Shown piece after piece: positions 36,156 through 44,996 of a stretch of DNA of 64,000 nt (positions are counted from its first letter, which is position 1; each line of letters begins with the position of its first letter). A program made the position numbers and the translations under genes. The stretch is from contig QAMM01000003.1 of the NCBI GenBank assembly GCA_003150405.1, positions 77,747 through 141,746 on the forward strand, given 5' to 3'. The notes under the pieces were generated by a model. That model had not been told where the DNA came from. It saw only the letters and a list, made by a program, of their open reading frames with translations, and did no database searches. The DNA comes from Clostridiales bacterium. Its GTDB lineage: Bacteria; Bacillota; Clostridia; Oscillospirales; Ruminococcaceae.

Positions 36156-37094
36156 ATGATTAATATCTTCAAAACCGTGGACAACAAGGTTGTCCGCATC
36201 GATCAGGTTGCCGAAGGCTGCTGGATTTCGGTCGTCAGCCCAACCGAGGAGGAAATCCGCTATCTTGTCGAGGAGGTCGGCCTAGAATCTGACTTTGTCC
36301 GCGCCGCGCTGGACGATGAGGAATCTTCTCGTATTGAAAACGAGGAGAACCAGACATTGATCATTGTCGATACGCCGATGGCGCAAAAAGAAACCGAAAA
36401 AAACACCATTTTGTATACCACCATGCCAATCGGCCTGATTATGACCGAAAAGCTGGTTGTATCGGTCTGTTTGGAGGAAACACCGGTTATCACCGAGTTT
36501 GAAAGCGGGCTGATTAAAAACGTCCAAACCCATTTGAAAACCCGTTTTTTGCTCATGATGCTTTTGCGGGTTGCAACCAAATATTTGCAGTATCTTAAGC
36601 AGATTGACAAGCTGTCCAATATGGTGGAACGCCAGCTTCACCGCTCCCTGCGGAACAAGGAGCTCATTCAGCTTCTGGGCATGGAGAAATCCCTGGTTTA
36701 TTTCTCTACCTCGCTCAAAAGCGATGAAATTACGCTGGAGAAAATCCTGCGCGGGCGGATCATTAAAATGTACGATGAGGATCAGGATCTGCTCGAAGAT
36801 GTGCTTATTGAAATCAAACAGGCCATTGAAATGTCAAATATTTATTCCAGTATCCTCTCCGGAACTATGGATGCCTTTGCTTCGGTTATTTCCAATAACC
36901 TGAATATTGTTATGAAGGTGTTGACCTCCATCACCATCTTAATGGCGATTCCGACCATGGTTGCCAGTTTCTACGGGATGAACGTGGAGGGCATTCCAAT
37001 GCCGGTCTTTTGGTTCCCAATCGCGGTTTCGGTTCTGGCAACCGTAGTGGTGGCAATTATCCTCATCAAAAAGAATATGTTTAGTTCAAAATAG
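36156..37094 (+). CDS. corA: CorA-family magnesium transporter
   Basis: ATG 36156 after AAAGGGGAG; 312 residues, close to the short CorA type. A long acidic cytoplasmic domain (1-245), then two membrane helices; the first ends with the selectivity motif YGMNVEG (near residue 277) and the protein ends in a basic KKNMFSSK tail. CorA forms a pentameric Mg2+ channel gated by intracellular Mg2+. Other CorA members carry Co2+, Ni2+ or Zn2+, but GMN favours Mg2+. The proline-rich leader ORF in front points to translation-linked control. Confidence 0.92.
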   Translation: MINIFKTVDNKVVRIDQVAEGCWISVVSPTEEEIRYLVEEVGLESDFVRAALDDEESSRIENEENQTLIIVDTPMAQKETEKNTILYTTMPIGLIMTEKLVVSVCLEETPVITEFESGLIKNVQTHLKTRFLLMMLLRVATKYLQYLKQIDKLSNMVERQLHRSLRNKELIQLLGMEKSLVYFSTSLKSDEITLEKILRGRIIKMYDEDQDLLEDVLIEIKQAIEMSNIYSSILSGTMDAFASVISNNLNIVMKVLTSITILMAIPTMVASFYGMNVEGIPMPVFWFPIAVSVLATVVVAIILIKKNMFSSK

Positions 37095-37104
37095 TGTTTA
37101 TATC

Positions 37105-37140
37105 AAAAGCGCCCCGGACAGCCGGAGCGCTTTTGCTTTT
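37105..37140 (+). terminator. Terminator after corA
   Basis: AAAAGCGCCCCGG / CCGGAGCGCTTTT stem followed by GCTTTT. Confidence 0.85.
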
Positions 37141-37186
37141 CGTGTTAGAACTCCTTTTCTTTTGGATAGAAACTTCTGCAAAGCAG

Positions 37187-37215
37187 TTGATTTTTTTCCC
37201 GCTTTGGTGTTTAAT
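37187..37215 (+). promoter_or_regulatory. Promoter of lyxose isomerase gene
   Basis: TTGATT (37187-37192), 17-nt spacer, TTTAAT (37210-37215). Confidence 0.6.
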
Positions 37216-37261
37216 GGGTACAGTAAAAATAATTCAACAAACATTAAAGTGAGGAATTGCC

Positions 37262-37948
37262 ATGAAACGCTCAAAAATTAACAAGGTCATTGAGGATGGA
37301 ATGGAATTTATCCAGCGTATGCATTTTAACCTCCCGGATTTCGCTTACTGGAAACCGGAGGATTTTAAAGGCAAAAAGGCGGAGTATGACGAGGTGTTTA
37401 CCAACATGCTCGGCTGGGATGTCACCGACTTCGGCTACGGCGATTTTGACAACGTCGGCCTCTTGATTTTCACCCTGCGCAACGGCAGTGTCGTCCACCC
37501 GGACGAGTACCCAAAGCCCTACTGCGAAAAGCTGCTCATCGTGGAGGACGGCCAAAAGCTTGCTCCGCATTACCATTATAAAAAGATGGAGGACATTATC
37601 AACCGGGCAGGCGGGAACGCCATTATCACCCTTTGGGAGAAGGATGAAAACGACCGCTTTTCGGATAAACCGGTTACCGTTACAATGGACGGCCGTAAAA
37701 TTACCGTTCCGGCAGGCGGCACAGTCAAAATGAAGCCGGGCCAGAGCATTACCCTCATGCCGGGCCAGTACCATGAAATCGCCTGCGAGCCGGGCAGCGG
37801 CAAGCTGATGCTTGGTGAGGTCTCTACGGTTAACGACGATAATCTCGATAATCATTTTCTTGAGCCTTCCGACCGTATTCCGGAAATTGAAGAGGACTGC
37901 GCGCCAACCTATTTGATCTTCAAGGATTATCCGAATTATGTCGACTAA
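37262..37948 (+). CDS. D-lyxose ketol-isomerase family protein
   Basis: 228 residues, single-domain cupin. Metal ligands appear as HYHYKKMEDI (about 101-110) with a later His in GQYHEIAC; GEVSTVNDD and the ending AYPTYLIFKDYPNY-like stretch fit the D-lyxose isomerase (DUF1498) family, which interconverts D-lyxose and D-xylulose and often works on mannose. RBS GTGAGGA. It stands alone between two terminators, so the sugar is not revealed by context. Confidence 0.8.
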   Translation: MKRSKINKVIEDGMEFIQRMHFNLPDFAYWKPEDFKGKKAEYDEVFTNMLGWDVTDFGYGDFDNVGLLIFTLRNGSVVHPDEYPKPYCEKLLIVEDGQKLAPHYHYKKMEDIINRAGGNAIITLWEKDENDRFSDKPVTVTMDGRKITVPAGGTVKMKPGQSITLMPGQYHEIACEPGSGKLMLGEVSTVNDDNLDNHFLEPSDRIPEIEEDCAPTYLIFKDYPNYVD

Positions 37949-38038
37949 TATATTTTTAATCAGCCAATCGTTCTGTGTAAACATTCGAACCATACGTCTT
38001 GGGAGTCGGTACCCATTTTTCTTAAAATAATCTATGGA

Positions 38039-38073
38039 AAAATCCCCGCTGATGTCAATCAGCGGGGATTTTT
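38039..38073. terminator. Terminator after lyxose isomerase gene
   Basis: AAAATCCCCGCTGA / TCAGCGGGGATTTTT with a 6-nt loop, active in both directions. Confidence 0.85.
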
Positions 38074-38212
38074 ACGAATATAGGAATTGGTTGGTTTCAT
38101 CTGCCAGTACAGCTGCATTGGGCAGTGCGGCCTAATTGTGTTCCGCATAGCCGTATGGGGCTTCTGCCGTTGGGGCGCAGTGCCGGCTGGTGGTCGGCCA
38201 AAGATTCGCCGG

Positions 38213-38239
38213 AAAGGCCGTGCGGGAAATACGGCCTTA
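38213..38239 (-). terminator. Hairpin at the end of the AraC-family gene
   Basis: Minus strand AAGGCCGT-ATTTCCCGC-ACGGCCTTT; overlaps the last codon. Only three T residues follow, so it is weak. Confidence 0.5.
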
Positions 38240-39109
38240 TTGATTCGGTTTGACCCGCATCCAGATCTCCTCATAGCAGTTCCCGTCTGCATCGCGGAAA
38301 TACAGTTCCATATCATAGCCGCCCAACAGTACATAATCCGCAGTGGGAAGCCAGTCGGCATAAAACCGTTTAATCAGTGCCTGTAATTGAGCGGGCGTCT
38401 CTTCAATACGGTGCGGTTCGTTCCAAAACACGGCCCACGTATTTGCCGGGACGTCAATCACGGTGAAGTCCTTGGTCTCGCTGAGCGGCGTCAGCGGCAT
38501 GCCAATCAGGTAAGAGAAAGCGCTTCCTTCCATTTCCCGGTAACCGCAGATACTGGACGGAACACAGGGAAACCCGCTGGAGCGTACCAGTGCGTCGTAC
38601 CTTCCATCCTGTCGGATTTGGTTCCAGAACGCTGGGATTGCGGTAAAATTTTTACCCTCTGCGGTGTCAAAAATCTCCTCAATACCATACATTTGAAAAG
38701 CCGGTCGATTTACAATTTTGTAGCTCATTTCAATGGCTCCTTTCACAGTAAGCTGGAAGGAGATACGCGGATAGGCTTTAAGCGGCGCCCCTTGTCTGCG
38801 CGCTGACGTTGGGGGGATTCCATGAATTTGATGAAACACGCGGGTAAACGCCTCTGGGGAATCATACCCGTACTTGAGTGCAAGATCGATTACCTTAATG
38901 CCGCTGCTTTGAAGCTCAAACGCCGCCAGGGTCATTTTACGGCGCCGGATGTATTCTGAAAGCGGCATTTCTGCCAGAAACGAAAAGATCCGCTGGAAGT
39001 GGTAGGGCGAACAACAGGCGGCTTTTGCAATACCTGCATAATCGCTTTTCCCCTCTAGGTGGGCTTCAATGTAGTCTACTGCGTGGTTCATCTGCTTGAG
39101 CCATTCCAT
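38237..39109 (-). CDS. AraC-family regulator with GyrI-like effector domain
   Basis: 290 residues. Two helix-turn-helix motifs in the N-terminal 105 residues (MNHAVDYIEAHLEG, YAGIAKAACCSPYHFQRIF, IDLALKYGYDSPEAFTRVFHQIHG), then a GyrI-like ligand pocket (about 130-290) as in Rob and small-molecule-sensing regulators. The DNA-binding half comes first, which is usual for this subgroup. Neighbours are unrelated single genes, so the target is unknown. Such proteins often respond to drugs or stress compounds. Confidence 0.88.
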   Translation of the reverse strand: MEWLKQMNHAVDYIEAHLEGKSDYAGIAKAACCSPYHFQRIFSFLAEMPLSEYIRRRKMTLAAFELQSSGIKVIDLALKYGYDSPEAFTRVFHQIHGIPPTSARRQGAPLKAYPRISFQLTVKGAIEMSYKIVNRPAFQMYGIEEIFDTAEGKNFTAIPAFWNQIRQDGRYDALVRSSGFPCVPSSICGYREMEGSAFSYLIGMPLTPLSETKDFTVIDVPANTWAVFWNEPHRIEETPAQLQALIKRFYADWLPTADYVLLGGYDMELYFRDADGNCYEEIWMRVKPNQ

Positions 39110-39315
39110 CTGCTGCTTCCTCCCTGCGTTTTCAGTATAGCAGCAACGGCAGGGACTTACCTTGCAGTTTCTGCAGGTTTCTGCAAGACAGGGCGTTTGC
39201 CGGCTGCCGGAGCTGTGGAAATAAAAGGAAAATTACCGCAGCCGCGGTCACAGTTGAACTAGGATGACAATTTTATATTTGATGCAAACATGGAATCTAG
39301 TGAATCTAAGCAGTG
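39110..39315. other. Intergenic, nothing recognised
   Basis: About 200 nt between the AraC-family gene and the start-less frame at 39316-39561. No terminator, RNA gene or clear promoter was found apart from A/T-rich DNA that may hold the AraC gene promoter. Confidence 0.3.
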
Positions 39316-39561
39316 TTAGGAAAAATAGTTCCCTATAAACCACCAATTCACCCTACGGAAAATCCGGTTCTGCGCACTCAGCGTATAAATAGGAGCGTAC
39401 CCCACACAGAACGCCTTACTCTCGGACTCCGAGCCGCCATAAAACGCCTGATAAAAAGTCTTGTACACAGCGTTCGTTCCGCAATGTTTGTGTCGCTCTT
39501 TCGCACAATCAAGGAATTCACCTGATGTTTTGCTGATATCTACAACATTCGTTTCCGCAGG
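39316..39561 (-). pseudogene. Open frame without start codon, coding-like
   Basis: 81 open codons reading SGEFLDCAKERHKHCGTN, AVYKTFYQAFYGGSES and VNWWFIGNYFS, but no ATG, GTG or TTG is available at the front. It overlaps the birA end by 22 nt in another frame. The composition looks coding (His/Cys, aromatic), yet I know no family. It may be a fragment of a lost gene or part of a repeat family. Confidence 0.3.
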
Positions 39562-40529
39562 CTAATTTCCCCTGAATTCAGGGTATGGAGCGTGCCGTCC
39601 GTATCCCGCACAATCAAACGCGCCTGATCGTCGAGATTAACCGGAACTGCCGGATAACTCCCGCCGGCCGAAATAACATTGTACTCCTGCCCGAACACGC
39701 AGAGAAGTTCCCGGTATTCTGTCAGAACAGTATGATATTCTCCCGCAAGATATTGCTCATAAATGGTTTCAAAATGACTGAGCAGGGAGGCGGCCAAACG
39801 GTTGCGGTCGCAGGGCTGTGCGGAAAATTCATTGACAGCGGCAATCACCGGCTTCAATTCCTCGGGCAGGTGTTCATCTGGATTGATGTTGATGCCAATC
39901 CCCACAATTAAATACTTGATTTGCCCGTTTTCTGCTTCAATGGACGCTTCGGTTAGGATGCCGCAGAGTTTCCTCCCGTCAAATAATACATCGTTGACCC
40001 ATTTGATCGACGGTGTGAATCCTGCCGTCTCTTCGATGGCACGGCAGACCGCTACTACGGCGAGGACGGTAATCAGGCTGATGTCCTGTATTCCAATATG
40101 AGGCTCTAAAAAGAAACTGATGTAAAGTCCACGCTGCGCCGGAGAATAAAAGCTGCGGTTCATCCGGCCGCGACCGCCGCTTTGCTGCAAGGCAATGACC
40201 ACGTGGCCATGATGGCCGACAAGCTGTTCCGCGCAACGCTTCAGGTAGGAATTGGTGGAATCGATCGTCTCTAGAACCTCAAGCTCGCGTCCCAGTGCTT
40301 TGGTTGTGAGCAGTCTTTGTATTTCCTCCGGGCGGATTACATCGCTCTGTGCTTTAAGCAGATAGCCCTTGTTTGCCACCGACTCAATGGCATAACCTTC
40401 CTTTTTGAGCTGTCCAATCGCTTTCCAGACTGCGCTGCGGGAAACACCTAGCTCCCGTCCAATGGCTAGGCCGGAAACAGGATCCCCTTTTTGCTGTTCC
40501 AATATCCGTAATAATTCCTGCTTTAACAA
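39540..40529 (-). CDS. birA: Bifunctional biotin-[acetyl-CoA-carboxylase] ligase / repressor BirA
   Basis: I choose TTG 40529 (LLKQELLRILEQQKG) behind CGAGGTG; the longer frame to 40589 would include the promoter. 329 residues. N-terminal winged helix (1-62, LGVSRSAVWKAIGQLKKEGY), biotin ligase core with GGRGRMNRSFYSP and KWVNDVLFDGRKLCGIL, and an SH3-like C-terminal domain. It attaches biotin to carboxylases through biotinyl-AMP and may repress biotin genes. No biotin synthesis gene is nearby. Confidence 0.93.
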   Translation of the reverse strand: MLKQELLRILEQQKGDPVSGLAIGRELGVSRSAVWKAIGQLKKEGYAIESVANKGYLLKAQSDVIRPEEIQRLLTTKALGRELEVLETIDSTNSYLKRCAEQLVGHHGHVVIALQQSGGRGRMNRSFYSPAQRGLYISFFLEPHIGIQDISLITVLAVVAVCRAIEETAGFTPSIKWVNDVLFDGRKLCGILTEASIEAENGQIKYLIVGIGININPDEHLPEELKPVIAAVNEFSAQPCDRNRLAASLLSHFETIYEQYLAGEYHTVLTEYRELLCVFGQEYNVISAGGSYPAVPVNLDDQARLIVRDTDGTLHTLNSGEISLRKRML

Positions 40530-40560
40530 ACTGTCACCTCGTTTATCGTCTATAAAACCA

Positions 40561-40589
40561 TTATAATACGGTTTGAAGTTCTTGTCCAT
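40561..40589 (-). promoter_or_regulatory. Promoter of birA
   Basis: Minus strand TGGACA (40584-40589), 17-nt spacer, TATAAT (40561-40566). It fixes the birA start downstream, at the TTG. Confidence 0.65.
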
Positions 40590-40613
40590 ATTGCCTGTTT
40601 TTGGTTCTTCAAT

Positions 40614-40642
40614 AGCATAATTGCCGAAATTATGCTATAATA
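40614..40642 (+). promoter_or_regulatory. Inverted-repeat operator over the -10 of the methionine gene pair
   Basis: TAGCATAATT (40614-40623) and AATTATGCTA (40629-40638) form perfect 10-nt arms with a 5-nt spacer; TATAAT (40637-40642) overlaps the right arm. No good -35 is visible. A dimeric repressor site is likely; the regulator is unknown. Confidence 0.55.
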
Positions 40643-40672
40643 AATTGCATTATTACGGAAAAGGAGGAGCTT

Positions 40673-42445
40673 ATGGCAGAAAACACGCTCCTTTATTTGT
40701 TTGACGGCGCTATGGGAACCTATCTTTCGGACCGGTATGGCACCGAGATTTCCCGCAGTGAGTTCAACAATTTGAAATATCCGGAACGGGTGTTTAGCGT
40801 TCACCGGGAGTACATTGAGGCTGGCGCAACGGCTATCAAAACCAATACTTTTAGCGCCAATACGGCCTCGCTCGGCGTTTCACGCAAGGAAGCGGATGAA
40901 ATTATCGCGCGGGGCTGCGCGATTGCCCTGAAGGCGGCGCAAGGAACCAATGCCACCGTTTTTGCAAGCATCGGCCCGGTTTCCATGCAGCAGGAAGAGC
41001 GGGAATGGGAGGAGTACTGCTCTATTATCATGACGGTCCTGCAAAGCGGGGTGCGGCATTTCCTGTTTGAGACCTTTCATGAGTACCGTGTCTTGTTACG
41101 GCTTGCCGATGAAGTCAAACGCTGTTGCCCGGAGGCATATATCATTGCAGAGTGCACCGTCACGGCGGACGGATACACTACCAGCGGCATTCCTGCCGCT
41201 GAAATTGTGGCCGCACTCCGGGGGGCAGATGCGGTTGACGCTTACGGCTTTAACTGCACCTGCGGCCCGATGCATCTGCTCCATATTGCCCAGCGGATGG
41301 ATATTGGCCCAAAGCCGGTTTCCATTATGCCGAATGCTGGTTATCCAACCCTGATTGGCGGCCGCACCGTATTTGAAAACGCCCCCGCTTATTTTGCCGG
41401 GCAAATGGCAGCCATCCAACAAAGTGGGGTGCGTATTCTTGGCGGGTGCTGCGGTACGACGCCGGAACATATCCGTATAACGGCGGATGCCTTAAATGGG
41501 AAACGGCTGGAGCTGGATCGAAAGAAAAAAGGAACAGTTTCAGTGCAAGGGGGAAAATCTCCTCTAAAACCGGCGACAGAACGTCCGCAGACGGCATCTG
41601 GCGGCAAACGGTTTGCCGTGGAGCTGGATTCTCCCATGGACGCAAATCCGGAGAAATTCGTTCAGGCGGCACGTGACATCTGGGACAAGGGTGTGAATAT
41701 GCTCACCATTGCCGACTGTCCGGTTGCCCGCGCCCGTGTGGACAGCAGTATGCTTGCGGCGCTGCTGAAACACCGCTACGGCATTGACGTTATGCCCCAC
41801 CTTACCTGCCGCGACCGAAACTTGAACGCCACTAAAGCGCTTTTGCTGGGGCTTGGGATAGAATCCATTGACAAGGTGCTTGTGGTCACCGGCGACCCGA
41901 TTGCCGCTGAAGACCGCGGCAAAGTCAAAGGGGTATTCAATTTTAACTCCGAAAAGCTGATTGCATTTATCCGCGATTTAAACCGCGGCGCCCTTGCGGA
42001 TTGCCCAATACAGCCGGCGGCGGCGCTCAATGTAAACGCGGTGAATTTTGAAGCAGAGCTGGAACGTGCCAAACGCAAAGAGCAAGCCGGTGCGGTGCGC
42101 TTTTTTACCCAACCGGTGTTTACCGAAGAAAGCTGCCGTAACCTGGAGCGGGCAAGAGCGGAACTGAGCGCAGAGCTGTTTGGCGGGATTATGCCGCTGG
42201 TCAGCTACCGCAATGCCTGCTTTGTAAACAACGAGGTTTCGGGCATTACCATTCCGCAGGAAACGGTCGACCGCTATGAGGGCAAAAACCGGGAGCAAGC
42301 AGAGCGGCTTGCCATTCTGCTTTCGGTGCAGACCGCAAAACGGATTTCCGCTGCCGTGGACGGCTACTATCTCATTACACCGTTTCAGCGCGCAGGTTTA
42401 ATTGGCTCCATCATCGACGCAATTAAGGAGGATTTCTCATGTTAA
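40673..42445 (+). CDS. Homocysteine S-methyltransferase / methylenetetrahydrofolate reductase fusion
   Basis: 590 residues. Residues 1-285 are a homocysteine S-methyltransferase domain (LFDGAMGTYL, zinc cysteines in GFNCTCGP at about 195 and GGCCGTTPEH at about 257). After a charged linker, residues 325-590 form a MetF-type flavin barrel (FAVELDSPMDANPEKF, VVTGDPIAAEDRGKVKGV, GAVRFFTQPVF). The same fusion occurs in Bacillus YitJ. RBS AAAGGAGG. The next gene overlaps by 7 nt and supplies the methyl-THF-binding domain, so methionine synthase is split over proteins here. Confidence 0.9.
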   Translation: MAENTLLYLFDGAMGTYLSDRYGTEISRSEFNNLKYPERVFSVHREYIEAGATAIKTNTFSANTASLGVSRKEADEIIARGCAIALKAAQGTNATVFASIGPVSMQQEEREWEEYCSIIMTVLQSGVRHFLFETFHEYRVLLRLADEVKRCCPEAYIIAECTVTADGYTTSGIPAAEIVAALRGADAVDAYGFNCTCGPMHLLHIAQRMDIGPKPVSIMPNAGYPTLIGGRTVFENAPAYFAGQMAAIQQSGVRILGGCCGTTPEHIRITADALNGKRLELDRKKKGTVSVQGGKSPLKPATERPQTASGGKRFAVELDSPMDANPEKFVQAARDIWDKGVNMLTIADCPVARARVDSSMLAALLKHRYGIDVMPHLTCRDRNLNATKALLLGLGIESIDKVLVVTGDPIAAEDRGKVKGVFNFNSEKLIAFIRDLNRGALADCPIQPAAALNVNAVNFEAELERAKRKEQAGAVRFFTQPVFTEESCRNLERARAELSAELFGGIMPLVSYRNACFVNNEVSGITIPQETVDRYEGKNREQAERLAILLSVQTAKRISAAVDGYYLITPFQRAGLIGSIIDAIKEDFSC

Positions 42446-43233
42446 TCATTGGCGAAAAATGCAACAGCTCCATCCCTACTACCCAGAAGGCCTTTCTGGA
42501 AGGGGATGCAGAAACCATCCGGCAGTTGGCCTTAAAGCAACTTGAATGCGGCGCCGATTACCTTGACGTCAACGCTGGCGTCTTTTTAGATGAAACCGAG
42601 AAGCTGCTCTGGGCAGTTGGCGAAATCCTGTCAGTCTGCGACGCTCCGCTGGTGCTGGATTCCGCAAATCCGGCGGCTGTTTCCGCTGTGCTCAGGGAAT
42701 ATCCGGTGAAAAAGCCGATCATCAATTCCGCAACTCTGGAGCCCGCCCGCTTCGAGGGTATGCTTAAATTGGTACAGCAGTACAACACCGGCATCATTGC
42801 TCTGCCGGTGGATGAACGCGGTATTCCAAAGGATGCGGAAACCCGGGTGGAGAATGCCCGGCGTATCATCGCAAAATTCAATGAAAACGGTGTGGAGGAT
42901 GACCGTATTTACATCGATCTGGTTGTTGAAGCTCTTTCAGTAGAGGCGGAATCCGCAAAGGCGGCGTTGAATGCCGCTGCGCGCATCCGGGAAGAATTCC
43001 CAAAGGTTCATTTGGTCGGCGGCATGTCCAATGTCTCGTTTGGGCTGCCCAAACGGGTATTTGTCAACAGCGCGTTTATGACCGCCGCCGTTATGACAGG
43101 GCTGGACGCCGCAATTATGGACATCACCAATCCATCTTTGAAGATGAGCCTGCTCGCCTCCCTGCTTGTCAAAGGGGAGGACGAGTTCTGCATGGAGTAC
43201 CTAACCGGCTTCCGCGCTGCGTTTCAGGATTAA
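42439..43233 (+). CDS. Methyltetrahydrofolate-binding (pterin-binding) methyltransferase
   Basis: 264 residues, a single TIM barrel of the dihydropteroate synthase-like class (MLIIGEKCNSSI, QLECGADYLDVNAGVF, LVLDSANPAAV, GGMSNVSFGLPKR). It matches the MeTr domain of cobalamin-dependent methionine synthase and of the acetogen corrinoid methyltransferase, and moves methyl from methyl-THF to a corrinoid. Its start overlaps the fusion gene, giving the expected partner. No corrinoid-binding domain is encoded beside it. Confidence 0.88.
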   Translation: MLIIGEKCNSSIPTTQKAFLEGDAETIRQLALKQLECGADYLDVNAGVFLDETEKLLWAVGEILSVCDAPLVLDSANPAAVSAVLREYPVKKPIINSATLEPARFEGMLKLVQQYNTGIIALPVDERGIPKDAETRVENARRIIAKFNENGVEDDRIYIDLVVEALSVEAESAKAALNAAARIREEFPKVHLVGGMSNVSFGLPKRVFVNSAFMTAAVMTGLDAAIMDITNPSLKMSLLASLLVKGEDEFCMEYLTGFRAAFQD

Positions 43234-43248
43234 AATTCTCTTAGGCCG

Positions 43249-43277
43249 TTGAATCAGCAGAGCCTTTGTGGTACAAT
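43249..43277 (+). promoter_or_regulatory. Promoter of radical SAM gene
   Basis: TTGAAT (43249-43254), 17-nt spacer, TACAAT (43272-43277). Confidence 0.65.
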
Positions 43278-43331
43278 AATACTAAATATATTATGAAAAC
43301 CTGATTAATAAAGTTAGGATGATGTTGTTTC

Positions 43332-44903
43332 ATGTCCGAAGAAAAGAAAACACTGAAATTTTTGTTTGTTTACCCGGATTTTCTCGGCAACGAGAAACGG
43401 AAAGATATGAAGGGCAACTACCATGAAGGCATTGCCATTATTTCAGCTGTCCTGAAACAGCACGGTTACCAGACCGCGCTGTATCACCTGACCTATGCCC
43501 CGGAAGAAGCGGAGTTCAAGGAGCGTATCCAGAAAGAAAATGCCGATATTATTGGCTTCTCGGTTCGCACCTCGGCGGTTCCGCAGGTGCGTAAAATGTG
43601 TAAATGGGCCAAAGAGGCGACCAACGCCTTTACCGTTTGCGGCGGCCCGCATGCTACCCTTGCCCCGGAAGAAATGATTGAAATGGACGGCATGGACTGC
43701 GTCTGCATTGGTGAGGGCGAATACCCGGAGCTCGACCTTTGCAATGCACTGCGTGACGGTACCGACTACACTCATATTGAAAGCCTGTGGTTTAAGGACG
43801 GCAAAGGTGGATATATCAAAAACCCGGTGCGTCCCTTTGTTCAGGACTTAAACGAGCTGCCAATGTCCGACTTTGAACTGTTCGATTTTGACAACCTCGA
43901 CGCTTCGTCCATTGCAACAGCGATTGTCGTTGTATCCCGCGGCTGCCTGTTCAGCTGTACCTACTGCGGCAACGGCCAGATGCGTATGGTTTACCCAAGC
44001 CGTAAGGGCTATGCCCGCGTCAAGGAGCCGGAAAAGGCCATTCAGTATTTGGAAACCATTCTGGAAAAACACCCGTACATTAAGTACATCAATTTCCGCG
44101 ACGCCATCCTCAATATGTATACCGACTGGTTCACTGATTTTATGAACCTCTATAAAGAGCGCATTCATCTGCCGTTTACCTGCAACCTGCGCCTTGACAA
44201 CATGACCGAGGACACCGTCCGCCTGATGAAAGAGGCCGGAGTTTACATGATCGACGTCGGCGTAGAATCAGGCGACCAGGAAATCCGTTACAAATACCTC
44301 AAACGCGCCATGTCGGACGAGCAGATCATCAACTCCTTCAAGTGGTTTAAAAAGTACGACATTCCGACCCTGACCTACAACATCGTTGGTCTGCCGTATG
44401 AGGATCTGCATACCTGCCTGAAAACCATCAAACTCAATGCAAAGATCAATCCGGATAGGATGATCCCCAACATCTTCTGCCCCTACCCGATGACGCAGCT
44501 CGCAAAAATTGCGGAGGAAGCGGTTGAAAAGAATGGCGGAGAAATTCGTGATATAGGCGATCCGAATGTAAAGGTACCGCTGATTCAGAAGAATTTCCCG
44601 GAACACCAGGTACTGTTCGCAGAAGGTTATTTTACCAAGTTTGTTAAGCTGTATAAGCTTGCCTACCGAATGCCAAAAGGCGTTGGCCATGTATTTGAGC
44701 GCATGCTCGACGGCATTTTTACCGGCCGGTTTACTCCGCGCAAGTTCCTTGTATTCTTAAGCACCGCAGGCGATAAAACGGTGCGCGGCATGAAGCGTTT
44801 TGGCAGAAAGCATCTGCCGGGTATTTACCTCAAGCTTCGCAACCGCAAATACAACGTCAAGGAAGCCGAGGAAACCGCAGAAAGCGCAAAGGCGAGCGCG
44901 TAA
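43332..44903 (+). CDS. B12-binding-domain radical SAM protein of unknown function
   Basis: 523 residues. N-terminal cobalamin-binding-type Rossmann domain (about 1-140: FLFVYPDFLGNEKR, ENADIIGFSVRTSAVPQ, VCGGPHATLAPEEM, CIGEGEYPELDL), then a radical SAM barrel with the Fe-S motif CLFSCTYC (about 205-212) and GVYMIDVGVESGDQ. The C-terminal 120 residues are basic and without known motif. Class B enzymes of this design methylate inert carbons, modify lipids or build cofactors; the substrate cannot be told. It is a single gene with its own promoter and terminator. Confidence 0.85.
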   Translation: MSEEKKTLKFLFVYPDFLGNEKRKDMKGNYHEGIAIISAVLKQHGYQTALYHLTYAPEEAEFKERIQKENADIIGFSVRTSAVPQVRKMCKWAKEATNAFTVCGGPHATLAPEEMIEMDGMDCVCIGEGEYPELDLCNALRDGTDYTHIESLWFKDGKGGYIKNPVRPFVQDLNELPMSDFELFDFDNLDASSIATAIVVVSRGCLFSCTYCGNGQMRMVYPSRKGYARVKEPEKAIQYLETILEKHPYIKYINFRDAILNMYTDWFTDFMNLYKERIHLPFTCNLRLDNMTEDTVRLMKEAGVYMIDVGVESGDQEIRYKYLKRAMSDEQIINSFKWFKKYDIPTLTYNIVGLPYEDLHTCLKTIKLNAKINPDRMIPNIFCPYPMTQLAKIAEEAVEKNGGEIRDIGDPNVKVPLIQKNFPEHQVLFAEGYFTKFVKLYKLAYRMPKGVGHVFERMLDGIFTGRFTPRKFLVFLSTAGDKTVRGMKRFGRKHLPGIYLKLRNRKYNVKEAEETAESAKASA

Positions 44904-44910
44904 AAAACTG

Positions 44911-44944
44911 GGCAAGGGCCAATTTGGCCTTTGCCTTTTTATTT
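44911..44944 (+). terminator. Terminator after radical SAM gene
   Basis: GGCAAGGGCCA / TGGCCTTTGCC stem, then TTTTTATTT. Confidence 0.9.
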
Positions 44945-44996
44945 CAGTATCCACGCAATCGTTCTGAACAGGCGGCGCCTGTATAGGGAGTATTCC

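Noticed and set aside
40590-40672. SAM riboswitch or T-box in front of the methionine genes
   Set aside because: The leader after the -10 is only about 30 nt, too short for either.
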